DNA of 64,000 nucleotides from CAZEER01 sp964586315 (lineage in GTDB: Bacteria; Fidelibacterota; Marinisomatia; Marinisomatales; UBA1611). Below, one piece after another: positions 1-9,311 of the stretch. Both the position numbers and the translations under genes were made by a program. The notes under the pieces were generated by a model. That model searched no databases. It was not told the DNA's origin and was given only the letters and a program-made list of their open reading frames with translations. Within the stretch, counting starts at the first letter, position 1. Each line of letters begins with the position of its first letter. The DNA is taken from positions 1-64,000 of the forward strand of contig CAZPHE010000005.1 of assembly GCA_964586315.1 (NCBI GenBank), written 5' to 3'.

Positions 1-1335
1 ATCATCATTCTGGTGCAACCACCATCCGTCAGGATGAGTATCGTGTACTTTATTATCTAACCAGTCCATGGTTCTATTAACCTGTGTCTGGATGTAAATG
101 GACTCTAGTTCAAAACCAAGATCTGTTGCATGAATATTGTCTGCTTCTGAGACACCATTATTATCCATCTGATATTGGGTTGAATCGTCCATCCATCTGC
201 TTTGATTTTCAAATTGTGATTGTGGTCCACCAATCATAGTATCACAGTAGGTAGTTACAACACCAGCGGTGTCAGTAACATCCCAGCACCATGGTTCCAT
301 AGCAAACATAGTTGTGAGCTCTTCTGTATCAAAGAATGCATTGTTGTTGTAGTGAATGTTTCTATTATTATTATCCCAGCACCAGCCTCTTGCAAGTAAT
401 GTGCTATCTGTACATTCACCTTGACTTAGAGTTGCCATTTTACCATGACCACCAGCCCAGTTCAGTGATGGACCTTGTCCATGTGAATTATGGGTTTGAC
501 CAGTAGAAACAGTATTGACAAAAAGGTTATTCGTAAAGCGGGTATTGTTACCATGTCGATAGAATTTGACCCAGTCAGTGATGTTCACAAATGTATTGTG
601 ATCGATAACGATAGGATTATATCCAGGGATAACACCATTATCATAGATTACCATGACCTGACCGTGACATCCTTCTACAGTGTTATTCTGAACCTTAAGC
701 TCTTTCCAAGTACCGGTCCAGCCGCCGCCGCCGCCCCAGACGAAGCCACCCCACCACATACCGCCACCGTATACAGTGAATTGTACAGCGGTGTTATTGG
801 TAAGATGCAAGCGTTGAGCTGTGCCAAAATTAAAATAACTGATTATTTGGTGATGGACGGAAGTTACATGATCAACAACTACAGTATTATTTTCACCATA
901 GGTTGATAGGACACCGAAGAGTGATCCTGTTTGACCTGCTGCTACACCATTAAATAAGATGTTTCTAATGGCATATGTTTGAGTATGTCCATGTGTTTTA
1001 ACATGGTTCTGTGGCCAACCTGTAAATTGTAGGTTACCATCATCACCTGCAATTGGTTGCACCGTTGCTGGATGTTCACCATCTGCATACTCGGCACCAA
1101 CGAGTTCACAACTACTAGTTAGGTTTACTTCCGTAAGTTGTAAATAAACTTTATTAGCCTGCAACACATAAATGTCGTGTGCTTGCTCACCAGTTGATGT
1201 TGTGTCACCATGTATAAATGATTCCATTTCTCCAGGGGTACCAGTCCAAGGGACTTCTACCGATGTCTGAGCCATAAGAACCATAGGAATAAGGGCACAT
1301 ATCGTTAGAACCCGATTTGTTAGCGATTTTCTCAT
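1..1335 (-). CDS. Secreted right-handed beta-helix protein, C-terminus off the left edge
   Basis: The minus-strand frame is open from an ATG at 1335 to the window edge (445 codons) and is preceded by a good ribosome site (AGGAG, 8 bases upstream). The N-terminus MRKSLTNRVLTICALIPMVLMAQ reads as a Sec signal peptide. The rest is rich in Asn/Gly/Thr with repeated strands such as NNTVEG, DHNTF and NNLF, typical of a parallel beta-helix. It is clearly paralogous to the N-terminal third of the protein at 12506-17614. Shared landmarks are HPATVQP, the Gly/Trp block VWGGGGGWTGTW (there VWGGGSWMGT), NRNIHYNNNAF and MEPWCWD. The missing C-terminus may carry a T9SS sorting domain, as its paralogue does. 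Binding or lyase activity cannot be told from sequence; a surface polysaccharide-binding or -degrading role is inferred from the adjacent mannosidase cluster. Confidence 0.85.
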   Translation of the reverse strand, partial: MRKSLTNRVLTICALIPMVLMAQTSVEVPWTGTPGEMESFIHGDTTSTGEQAHDIYVLQANKVYLQLTEVNLTSSCELVGAEYADGEHPATVQPIAGDDGNLQFTGWPQNHVKTHGHTQTYAIRNILFNGVAAGQTGSLFGVLSTYGENNTVVVDHVTSVHHQIISYFNFGTAQRLHLTNNTAVQFTVYGGGMWWGGFVWGGGGGWTGTWKELKVQNNTVEGCHGQVMVIYDNGVIPGYNPIVIDHNTFVNITDWVKFYRHGNNTRFTNNLFVNTVSTGQTHNSHGQGPSLNWAGGHGKMATLSQGECTDSTLLARGWCWDNNNRNIHYNNNAFFDTEELTTMFAMEPWCWDVTDTAGVVTTYCDTMIGGPQSQFENQSRWMDDSTQYQMDNNGVSEADNIHATDLGFELESIYIQTQVNRTMDWLDNKVHDTHPDGWWLHQNDD

Positions 1336-1378
1336 GTATTTCGCTCCTCTATTTTCTTGTTATTAGAAATATTCTCAG

Positions 1379-1412
1379 ATGTGAGCTTTTACCCAAAATT
1401 AGTATCTCACAT
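1379..1412. promoter_or_regulatory. Inverted repeat in the divergent promoter region
   Basis: ATGTGAG at 1379-1385 and CTCACAT at 1406-1412 form perfect 7-base arms separated by 20 bases. They lie in the 158-base gap between the divergent beta-helix gene (minus) and the beta-mannosidase gene (plus). It could be an operator controlling both sides, but the spacing fits no regulator I can name. Nothing else is recognisable in this gap. Confidence 0.3.
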
Positions 1413-1493
1413 ATAAGGGGCTTAAATTTTAACATAATTACACTAGTCCCTACAACAATTATTTATAAAACAAAATATGAAGCTGATTAACGG

Positions 1494-4031
1494 GTGAAAT
1501 TGAAGGAAGATATTCTGAATACAGGCAATATAATCCAAAACCTTAATAAAAACTGGGAATATAAGATGGAGGGGGATCAAGATTGGAAGGCTGCTACAGT
1601 GCCAGGTTGTGTGCATCAGGATCTATTTAATAATGGAAAAATCCCTGATCCTTTTTTTGGTACAAATGAAAAAGATCTTCAGTGGATAATGAATAATGAT
1701 TGGGTCTATAGATTATCGTTTAAACCCATACAGAAAATAAATAATAAAAAATGTAAGATATTGCGCTTTCATGGAATAGATACTTATGCAGATATTTTTT
1801 TGAATAATAAAAAGATTATTTCCGCAAATAATATGTTTCACCCTTGGGAAATTGATATCAGTGAAATTTTACTTCCAGATCAAAATGAAATAATAGTTCA
1901 TTTTCGCTCACCAATTAAAAAAGTTTTGCCTGTTTTAGAAAATATGAGTTATAGGCTTCCTGCTGATAATGATCAGGCTGGAGACACTAGTCCATTTACC
2001 CGAAAAGCACCCTATCATTATGGATGGGATTGGGGACCTTGCTTTGTTACATCTGGACTTTGGAAAAACGTCGAATTGTTTGGATGGGATCATTGGTACA
2101 TAAATAAAGTTAATATGGTTAATGAAAAGTGCACAGATAAGATTGCTGAATTAACCCTAGAAGGTGAAATAATTTCTGATACAAAAGTTGATCTTGATCT
2201 TAGAGTTTTTAATCAAAAATCTGGAACTAATGAAGAAAGGACCATTAGTTTGATTCCGGGTAAAAATATTTTTCAACATAACTTTTCTATAAAAGATCCT
2301 GAGCGTTGGTGGCCTTCAGGGCAAGGTGATCAACCATTATATACCTTTAATTTATCCATTCAATCTAGTCGTCAAGAAGAATATCAAAAGATACGGATTG
2401 GATTACGAGAAATAAAAATACTAAGAAATAAAGATCAGTCAGGAGAATCTTTTGAAATTCAGGTTAATGGTAGATCAATATTTGCAAAGGGAGCAAACTG
2501 GATTCCTGCAGATTCCTTTGTAACTCGTTTGGATCGATCCAGTTATAAAAAATTACTTATTAGTGCCGTAAATGCAAATATGAATACTCTACGTGTATGG
2601 GGAGGGGGTATCTATGAGCCGGACTGTTTCTACGAATTATGTGATGAATTAGGTATCCTCATTTGGCAGGATTTTATGTTTGCATGTTCTATGTATCCTG
2701 CTGATATTAAGTTTTTAGATTCTGTAGAGAGAGAGGCAAGGTATCAAGTTAATAGACTAAAAAGCCATCCCTGTATTGCTCTTTGGTGTGGTAATAATGA
2801 AATAGCATCTGGTTGGCTGAGTTGGGGATGGAAGGAGGAGCTTCCAAACTCTGTTTGGAAAGACTATAAAAGTCTCTTTCATAGATTATTACCCGACATT
2901 TGCAGTGAGCTGGATCCGTACAGGCTCTACTGGCCGAGCAGTCCCGGACATAGTATTTCCTTGCCAGAATCTGACCAAATCTATGGAATGGGAGATAATC
3001 ACTACTGGGGAGTCTGGCATGGAGGAGATAATTTTGAAGCCTTTGAAGAAAATATAGGAAGGTTTATGTCAGAGTATGGTATGCAATCCTTCCCAGATTT
3101 AAAAACAATTGAATCCTTTGCAGAAGAAAGTGATTTAACACTCGAATCTGATGTTATAGTTTCAAGGCAAAAAGCTTCACTTGGGACTGGAAACTTGATC
3201 AAGTATATAGAGAAATATTTTTCATTGCCTACCAGTTTTAATTCTATTGCTGCATTGAGTCAAATCCTACAAGCACAGGCCATAAAAAAAGCAGTAGAGA
3301 CTCATCGCAGAAATATGCCGTTTTGCATGGGTACTTTGTATTGGCAACTAAATGATTGTTGGCCTGCAATAAGTTGGTCTAGTATTGATTATTTTGGCAA
3401 TTGGAAAGCACTTCATTATCTTGCGAAACGGTTTTTTAATCCCATTCTTATCTCAATCTATGAAAAAAATGAGAATATTGAAGTCTATGTTATTAATGAT
3501 CAAGATAGATCTATTGAAGCTGAGCTGTTATTATTACTCTATAATTTTGATAATAGAATTCTTAATAAAAAATTAATCAAATTAAAATTAAAACCACTAT
3601 GTTCTGAATGTGTTCTCATCCTTAATAAAGAAGAGTATTTAAAGAAGGCAAAATTGTCAGATATATTTTTATATGCTTCATTAGATGGCGATTTAATGAC
3701 ATTGAGCCAAAATAATTTTTATTTTTTAGAGCCTAAACATTTAAAACTGCCTAAACCAAAATTTGATTGTATCGTGAGTCGTCAATCTAATAGCATTTAC
3801 AATCTATCGATTAAGGCACGCTCTTTTTTATATCAATTACATTTTCTTTGTATAAATGTAGAAGGGATTTTTAGTGATAATTATTTTGATATGTTATCAG
3901 GCGAAGAAATAAATATTGAATTTGGCCAGTCTAGAAGTATAAATACAGAAGACCAAGAACTCTTATTTGAAATAAAAACCTTATATGATTTAACCCATGA
4001 TACTCATCCACTAAAAATTAAACTAACATAG
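1494..4031 (+). CDS. GH2 beta-mannosidase, cytoplasmic
   Basis: The 845-residue protein has the length and domain order of GH2 beta-mannosidases: sugar-binding jelly roll (about 20-200, with WVYRLSF and YGWDWGP), Ig-like domain, then the TIM barrel (about 310-620). FAKGANWIPADSF and LRVWGGGIYEPDCFY are hallmarks of the mannosidase branch. The predicted acid/base is Glu436 in WCGNNE and the nucleophile Glu527 in FMSEYGMQSFP. There is no signal peptide, so it probably hydrolyses terminal beta-1,4-mannosides inside the cell, for example Man-beta-GlcNAc from N-glycan cores or manno-oligosaccharides. The start is GTG; the gene opens a plus-strand run and is followed 10 bases later by the SGNH hydrolase gene. 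Confidence 0.93.
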   Translation: MKLKEDILNTGNIIQNLNKNWEYKMEGDQDWKAATVPGCVHQDLFNNGKIPDPFFGTNEKDLQWIMNNDWVYRLSFKPIQKINNKKCKILRFHGIDTYADIFLNNKKIISANNMFHPWEIDISEILLPDQNEIIVHFRSPIKKVLPVLENMSYRLPADNDQAGDTSPFTRKAPYHYGWDWGPCFVTSGLWKNVELFGWDHWYINKVNMVNEKCTDKIAELTLEGEIISDTKVDLDLRVFNQKSGTNEERTISLIPGKNIFQHNFSIKDPERWWPSGQGDQPLYTFNLSIQSSRQEEYQKIRIGLREIKILRNKDQSGESFEIQVNGRSIFAKGANWIPADSFVTRLDRSSYKKLLISAVNANMNTLRVWGGGIYEPDCFYELCDELGILIWQDFMFACSMYPADIKFLDSVEREARYQVNRLKSHPCIALWCGNNEIASGWLSWGWKEELPNSVWKDYKSLFHRLLPDICSELDPYRLYWPSSPGHSISLPESDQIYGMGDNHYWGVWHGGDNFEAFEENIGRFMSEYGMQSFPDLKTIESFAEESDLTLESDVIVSRQKASLGTGNLIKYIEKYFSLPTSFNSIAALSQILQAQAIKKAVETHRRNMPFCMGTLYWQLNDCWPAISWSSIDYFGNWKALHYLAKRFFNPILISIYEKNENIEVYVINDQDRSIEAELLLLLYNFDNRILNKKLIKLKLKPLCSECVLILNKEEYLKKAKLSDIFLYASLDGDLMTLSQNNFYFLEPKHLKLPKPKFDCIVSRQSNSIYNLSIKARSFLYQLHFLCINVEGIFSDNYFDMLSGEEINIEFGQSRSINTEDQELLFEIKTLYDLTHDTHPLKIKLT

Positions 4032-4041
4032 GGAGAACAAA

Positions 4042-4710
4042 GTGACTTTTGTAAATAAATTAAGAAGGGCTTCGGCTCAAGATCCGAATTTAGACTGGGC
4101 GAATCTTTCTTATTATTGGGATAAGAATGAGCAACTCAATCTTCAATCAAATTTGGATTATAAAATTGTATTTATGGGAGATTCAATAACAGAAGAATGG
4201 GGTAATCTGTACCCGGAATTCTTTAAATCTCCCAAGTATCTTAATAGAGGTATTGGTGGGCAAACCACTCCTCAAATGTTGATTCGTTTTAAGCAAGATG
4301 TGATCGCACTCAAACCTGATATTACTGTTATCCTTGCAGGTACAAATGATATTGCAGGTAATACAGGACCATCTACAACTGAAATGATTACCAATAATAT
4401 TTTTTCAATGGGAGAGCTTGCATCTCAATATAAAATAAAAACGGTTATATCATCTATTCTGCCGGTATTTGAATATTCCTGGGCTCAACAAGTCAAAAAT
4501 GTCCCAGATACCATAAATGAAATCAACAATGTTTTAAAAAAATATGCTAAGAATCATAATTTATTTTATATTGATTATTTTTCATCTATGGTTGATGAAC
4601 AAGGAGGTTTGAAATTAGAATATACATATGATGGAGTTCATCCAAATAAAATGGGCTATGAAGTAATGTCTAGCATTGCAAATAAAACCCTACTAAAAAT
4701 TATTGATTAA
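4042..4710 (+). CDS. SGNH/GDSL hydrolase (probable carbohydrate esterase)
   Basis: The 222-residue protein carries all SGNH blocks: FMGDSITEEW (nucleophile Ser), NRGIGGQTT (Gly), ILAGTNDIAGN (Asn) and YDGVHPNKMGY (Asp-x-x-His dyad). A GTG start follows GGGAGA. There is no signal peptide, so it is predicted to be cytoplasmic. Relatives include acetyl-xylan/rhamnogalacturonan esterases and PAF-acetylhydrolase-like enzymes. Between a beta-mannosidase and a sugar transporter, removal of acetyl groups from imported oligosaccharides is the likely role, but the exact substrate is inference. Confidence 0.85.
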   Translation: MTFVNKLRRASAQDPNLDWANLSYYWDKNEQLNLQSNLDYKIVFMGDSITEEWGNLYPEFFKSPKYLNRGIGGQTTPQMLIRFKQDVIALKPDITVILAGTNDIAGNTGPSTTEMITNNIFSMGELASQYKIKTVISSILPVFEYSWAQQVKNVPDTINEINNVLKKYAKNHNLFYIDYFSSMVDEQGGLKLEYTYDGVHPNKMGYEVMSSIANKTLLKIID

Positions 4711-4750
4711 TCAACTATATGCTTTAATCTAAACTAAGTTTGAGTTAACT

Positions 4751-6043
4751 ATTTATACTTTAACCACAAATAAAAAATTAAGAGTTGTTACCTTATGTAT
4801 CCTTTATTTTGCACAAGGTTTTCCATGGGGTTTTATGACAACGGCTCTTATTTCTTTTTTGGCATCTAAGGGTCTAACAATGGTTGAATCTGGTCAACTT
4901 ACTGCAATGGCCTATTTACCCTGGACATTTAAACTATTTTGGGGCCCAATTATTGATTCAATAACATATCGCCTAATGGGCAGGCGCAGACCTTGGATAT
5001 TATTGGCTCAGTTTGGTATGGCTATTACTCTTATTACAATGGCTTGGATGGGTGATATTTCTGAACAGATAGGATTGCTGGGTTGGATGTTTTTTCTTCA
5101 TAATTGTTTTGCATCTCTTCAGGATGTGAGTTGTGATGCTCTGGCTGTTGATTTATTATTGCCTGATGAGCAGGGAAAAGTAAATGGTGCAATGTGGGGA
5201 TCTAAGGTAATTGGGACAGGGATGGGTGCTGTTGTTATGGGTACTCTTCTAGTTGCAAAAGGTCTTGTATTTACTATTGTTTTACAGACAATAATTATGT
5301 TTGGAATTATATTCTTGCCCCTTCTTATTTTAGAGCGACCTGGAGAAATAAGATTTCCATGGAGCAAAAAAGCCAATATTAAAAGTGACATAAAAGCCAG
5401 TATTCAAAATCCTTTTAATATTTTTAAAGCATTAATTAATGCATTTTCAAAACGCCCATGTTTTTTTACGGGATTATTTATTTTACTCTCAGCTATGAAT
5501 CAAGGAGTTAACAGTGCTATTTTGCCTGTTTTTTATAATTCTACATTAGGCTGGGAATCCGATACTTATTCCCAGATTATTGGTGGTCCAGGTGCAATTT
5601 TAGAATTTATTGGAGCTCTTCTTGGTGGTTTTTTAGCAGATCGTTTTGGTAGAAGAAAAGTATTCTTTTTAGGGTGGGGAAGTTTCTCGATTCTTTCAGG
5701 GGTATTCGGAGCCTTGGTTTTAATGACTAATCAATTGCCTTATTGGTTTCAGTTATTTTACCTAGTAGCCTATCCATGCTTGATTGCCATAGGTACTGTT
5801 GCTATGTTTTCTCTGGCTATGGCACTTTCATGGTCAAAGGCATCTGCAACTATGTTTACATCTTATATGGCGCTTTCAAATCTTTCTGTTGTTATTGGAA
5901 CCAAATTGATTGGTCCATTAACTAATTCACTAAGCATAGGTCAAATTTATATTATTATGATGTTTATTTGTCTTGCTCCAGTAATTCTTCTCAAATCAAT
6001 GAATCCCAAACCAATACTAATTATAAAATCAAATCATCGATAA
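4751..6043 (+). CDS. MFS transporter (AmpG/sugar-porter-like), start codon uncertain
   Basis: This is a hydrophobic protein with about 12 membrane segments and MFS signatures: MGRRRPW in the cytoplasmic loop after TM2 and GGFLADRFGRRKVFF between TM7 and TM8. The first ATG in frame (4835) lies inside the first membrane segment. The frame stays open upstream and encodes KLRVVTLCILYFAQGFPWGF, which matches the conserved N-terminus of AmpG-like transporters. No ATG, GTG or TTG is available in frame before the stop at 4730, so I place the start at the ATT codon at 4751; an assembly error or another rare start is equally possible. The transporter probably imports the oligosaccharide used by the adjacent mannosidases. 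The downstream CBM9-like gene begins 9 bases after its stop. Confidence 0.75.
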   Translation: MYTLTTNKKLRVVTLCILYFAQGFPWGFMTTALISFLASKGLTMVESGQLTAMAYLPWTFKLFWGPIIDSITYRLMGRRRPWILLAQFGMAITLITMAWMGDISEQIGLLGWMFFLHNCFASLQDVSCDALAVDLLLPDEQGKVNGAMWGSKVIGTGMGAVVMGTLLVAKGLVFTIVLQTIIMFGIIFLPLLILERPGEIRFPWSKKANIKSDIKASIQNPFNIFKALINAFSKRPCFFTGLFILLSAMNQGVNSAILPVFYNSTLGWESDTYSQIIGGPGAILEFIGALLGGFLADRFGRRKVFFLGWGSFSILSGVFGALVLMTNQLPYWFQLFYLVAYPCLIAIGTVAMFSLAMALSWSKASATMFTSYMALSNLSVVIGTKLIGPLTNSLSIGQIYIIMMFICLAPVILLKSMNPKPILIIKSNHR

Positions 6044-6052
6044 GGATACCAA

Positions 6053-7135
6053 ATGAATAACATTATTAAACCAATGTATTTCTATTTTTTAACTATTCCT
6101 ATTTTTGGACAGGGTTTTTGGGGAAATGAATTTCCTGAACAAAAAATCCCATACAAACCACGAAATTATGTATGTTATAAAACACAGACTCCTATATTAG
6201 TCGATGGCAAATTAAATGATCAAGCATGGAAGAGTTCAAAATGGTCAGAGTCTTTTGTGGATATTGAAGGGAATTTGAAACCTGATCCATTTTATGATAC
6301 AAAGGTCAAAATGCTCTGGGATGAAAACTATTTTTATTTTGGGGCTAAAATGGAAGAACCCCATGTATGGGCGACTCTTAAAGAAAGGGATACCGTCATT
6401 TTTAAAGATAATGATTTTGAAATATTTTTAGATCCAGATGGAGACACCCATAATTATTATGAACTGGAAGTCAATGCATTTGAAACGGAGTGGGATCTGA
6501 TCTTGTTGAAGCCTTATCACGATGATTCAAAGGTAGTTATAGATTCGTGGGATATTCCAGGCCTCATTACCAAAGTACATGTGGATGGAACAATCAATGA
6601 TCCCAGTGACCGAGATAAAGAGTGGAGTGTCGAAATAGCGATCCCATGGAATGCACTGATTCATAACTATCGGTCAAACACCCCGCCAAAAGAAGGAGAA
6701 CAATGGAAAGTTAATTTTTCAAGAGTACACTGGGATGTTGATATTGTAGATGGGAAATATGTTAAAACGGATACACCTGAATTTAATTGGGTCTGGTCTC
6801 CACAAGGTCTTATTTATATGCACATGCCTGATCTATGGGGAATAGTGCAGTTTACGGAGACTCCATCTGGTGAAAAAACGGTAGAGTTTATTAAAAGTGA
6901 GATTGACTTGATCAAAAGAGCGTTAAGGAAGGTGTACTACCGCCAGAGTAATTACTATTTGCATAAAGAACGTTATACTGCTTCATTAAAAGAATTAAAT
7001 CTTTTAGAAAAACCAGTGGAAGGAGTACCATGGCCTCCAGAAATTGTTTTAACTCCATCAGGTTGGGAAGCGTCAGTCAGCTTTAGGAAAAAATTGGTGA
7101 TTATTCGTAAAGATGGGAAAGTCTGGGTTAACTAA
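6053..7135 (+). CDS. Exported CBM9-like (DOMON-type) carbohydrate-binding protein
   Basis: The 360-residue protein has an N-terminal hydrophobic segment (about 8-20, ending IFGQ) that reads as a signal peptide. Residues about 45-280 match the CBM9-like fold of periplasmic/outer-surface proteins: ILVDGKLNDQAWKSSKWSE, VKMLWDENYFYFGAKM, DNDFEIFLDPDGDTHNYYELEVNA and WSVEIAIPWNAL. AAGGAT precedes the ATG. The C-terminal 80 residues (RALRKVYYRQSNYYL onward) are usual for this family and have no named function. It likely binds sugar outside the inner membrane for the neighbouring transporters. Confidence 0.8.
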   Translation: MNNIIKPMYFYFLTIPIFGQGFWGNEFPEQKIPYKPRNYVCYKTQTPILVDGKLNDQAWKSSKWSESFVDIEGNLKPDPFYDTKVKMLWDENYFYFGAKMEEPHVWATLKERDTVIFKDNDFEIFLDPDGDTHNYYELEVNAFETEWDLILLKPYHDDSKVVIDSWDIPGLITKVHVDGTINDPSDRDKEWSVEIAIPWNALIHNYRSNTPPKEGEQWKVNFSRVHWDVDIVDGKYVKTDTPEFNWVWSPQGLIYMHMPDLWGIVQFTETPSGEKTVEFIKSEIDLIKRALRKVYYRQSNYYLHKERYTASLKELNLLEKPVEGVPWPPEIVLTPSGWEASVSFRKKLVIIRKDGKVWVN

Positions 7136-7235
7136 TTTTTTAGTATAATCAATATATAAATAAAGATTTTTCTTTGATATATCATTTAGTATATAATGGA
7201 GCTATATTTCTATTTATTCTTGGGTTAATCGAAAC

Positions 7236-9302
7236 GTGATTTATATTGACTGGCTTATAGTATTTATCGTGCTTGCAGGTATGATAATGTCCATTAATAT
7301 TTCTAAAGGGCTAATGAAAAGTGTTACAGATTTTCTTTCTGCCGGAAGAAGTGCAGGGAGATATTTATTATCTGTTTCCAGTGGTATAGCTGGGCTTGGA
7401 GCCATTTCAATTGTTATGTTTTTAGAAATGGGATATGTAGCTGGATTTAGTTTGGCATGGTGGGGTCTGAGTCAAGGGATTATTATTTTAATGCTAACTA
7501 TGTCAGGGTGGGTCATCTATCGGTTTCGATCCACAAGGTGCTTAACGCTTGCTCAATTTTTTGAAAAACGATATAGCCGAAATTTCCGCATATTCACAGG
7601 AATCGTGGCATTCATAGCAGGTATTATAAATTTTGGAATATTCCCCGCAGTCGGTGCTCAGTTTTTTATTAGTTATTGCGGGTTACCAGAATCAATGATG
7701 GGTATCCCCGTCTATCCTGTGGTAATGATTATACTACTTAGTATTTCACTGTATTTTGTATACACGGGTGGTCAAATAGCAGTTATTATTGCTGATTTTT
7801 TCCAAGGGATTTTTGCTACAACTGTACTTCTTATAACTGTTTTATACCTGTTTTTTAATATTGGCTGGGATCAAGTTGCAGATTCGTTAGAACAAACCCC
7901 ATTAAGACTTGCATCAGAAAAAATTGAATCATTACAGTCAGATGGTTCATTTTTAAATCTTTCAGAGTTGGAACAACAAAAGCAAATAGATGAAATTAAT
8001 GAGAAATATAAAAATTCATCTAGAATCAATCCTTTTCGGACAAGTCATGTTGAAGATTTCAATTTTTGGTATTTTTTAATCGGTATCATTGGAATTATGT
8101 ATAGCAGCATGAGCTGGCAAGGTAGCCAGGCATATAATTCATCTGCTAAAAGTGCTCACGAAGCAAAAATGGGATCAGTTTTAGCTGGTTTTAGAGGTTT
8201 ACCACAGGGTTTATTTTTTTTATTGGTTCCAGTATTAATCTATGTTTTTATGAATCATAATGATTATCAAAGTATTGCAAATTCTGTCAATTATTCCCTT
8301 GAACAATTAGAGACAGATACACTCAGATCACAAATGCGCGGACCGATTGTTCTTTCTACAGTATTGCCGACTGGATTGTTAGGAGCATTTGCAGCGCTTA
8401 TGCTTGCTGCATTTATAAGTACACATGATACATATCTTCATTCTTGGGCTACTATCCTTGTGCAAGATGTCATAATGCCATTTAGAGACAAACCATTTGA
8501 TAAAGAAACACATCTTAAAGTATTAAGGATCTCAATATTTGGAGTGGCTGTTTTTATTTTCTTTTTTAGTTTATTATTTCAGCAGAATCAAAAAATTGCA
8601 CTATTTTTTGCGATTACAGCAGCTATCTTTGCTGGTGGGTCAGGAGCAGTAATTATTGGTGGATTGTATTGGAAACGTGGAACAACCACTGCTGCATGGA
8701 CAGCAATGATTGTAGGTGCTCTTATTAGTGTTGGTGGGGTTTTAGTTAAACAAATTTCAACAGATTGGCTTACAGATTTGACATCTCTAGGTCAAATAAA
8801 GACGATACTGAATTACATAAAGAATATAAATGGTCAGGAATATTGGGCCATTAGTATGGGGTTATCAGCACTATCTTATATTGGTGTTTCAGTTTTGAGT
8901 GAATATAAACCATTTGATATGGATAAATTATTGAATCGTGGAGAATATGCTATAGAAGGAGAAACAAAAATAATAAATAAAGATACGACTATGGGATGGA
9001 AAATATTTATGATGGGAAAAGAATTCACCAAATCTGATAAGTTAATTTATATATTAAATTATACATGGACAGGTATCTGGACACTCGTATTTATATTTGG
9101 GACGATTTATAACCTTTCAAATGAGGTAAGTAATACTTCGTGGATGACTTTTTGGAAAAATTATATTTATATACATATGGTAATTTCTATAACAATGATT
9201 GTGTGGTTTACGATAGGGGGTTTTCGTGATTTAAAAGTGATGCTCGCTAAACTGAAAATTGATTACAGAGATCATCAAGACGATGGTTGGGTTTCAAAAT
9301 AG
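7236..9302 (+). CDS. Sodium:solute symporter (SSS family)
   Basis: A 688-residue polytopic protein with SSS family features: the early FLSAGRSAGRYLLSVSSGIAGLGA segment, YTGGQIAVIIADFFQG in the core and LAAFISTHDTYLHSWATILVQD in TM8. A GTG start is used. A soluble insertion of about 70 residues (roughly 215-285) is rich in Glu, Gln and Lys. The C-terminal extension of about 150 residues adds two further membrane segments. SSS members in glycan clusters usually import monosaccharides with Na+, consistent with uptake of mannose or a related sugar here. The GH38 gene starts 9 bases after the stop, so the two are probably co-transcribed. Confidence 0.88.
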   Translation: MIYIDWLIVFIVLAGMIMSINISKGLMKSVTDFLSAGRSAGRYLLSVSSGIAGLGAISIVMFLEMGYVAGFSLAWWGLSQGIIILMLTMSGWVIYRFRSTRCLTLAQFFEKRYSRNFRIFTGIVAFIAGIINFGIFPAVGAQFFISYCGLPESMMGIPVYPVVMIILLSISLYFVYTGGQIAVIIADFFQGIFATTVLLITVLYLFFNIGWDQVADSLEQTPLRLASEKIESLQSDGSFLNLSELEQQKQIDEINEKYKNSSRINPFRTSHVEDFNFWYFLIGIIGIMYSSMSWQGSQAYNSSAKSAHEAKMGSVLAGFRGLPQGLFFLLVPVLIYVFMNHNDYQSIANSVNYSLEQLETDTLRSQMRGPIVLSTVLPTGLLGAFAALMLAAFISTHDTYLHSWATILVQDVIMPFRDKPFDKETHLKVLRISIFGVAVFIFFFSLLFQQNQKIALFFAITAAIFAGGSGAVIIGGLYWKRGTTTAAWTAMIVGALISVGGVLVKQISTDWLTDLTSLGQIKTILNYIKNINGQEYWAISMGLSALSYIGVSVLSEYKPFDMDKLLNRGEYAIEGETKIINKDTTMGWKIFMMGKEFTKSDKLIYILNYTWTGIWTLVFIFGTIYNLSNEVSNTSWMTFWKNYIYIHMVISITMIVWFTIGGFRDLKVMLAKLKIDYRDHQDDGWVSK

Positions 9303-9311
9303 TTTCTATTT

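Noticed and set aside
490..906. Plus-strand open frame of 138 codons
   Set aside because: It is antisense to the clearly homologous minus-strand beta-helix gene at 1-1335 and has low-complexity sequence (Ala runs opposite the Gly-rich block).
3385..3576. Small frames inside large genes on either strand
   Set aside because: They lie within confidently assigned coding regions in another frame and show no domain or start signal.
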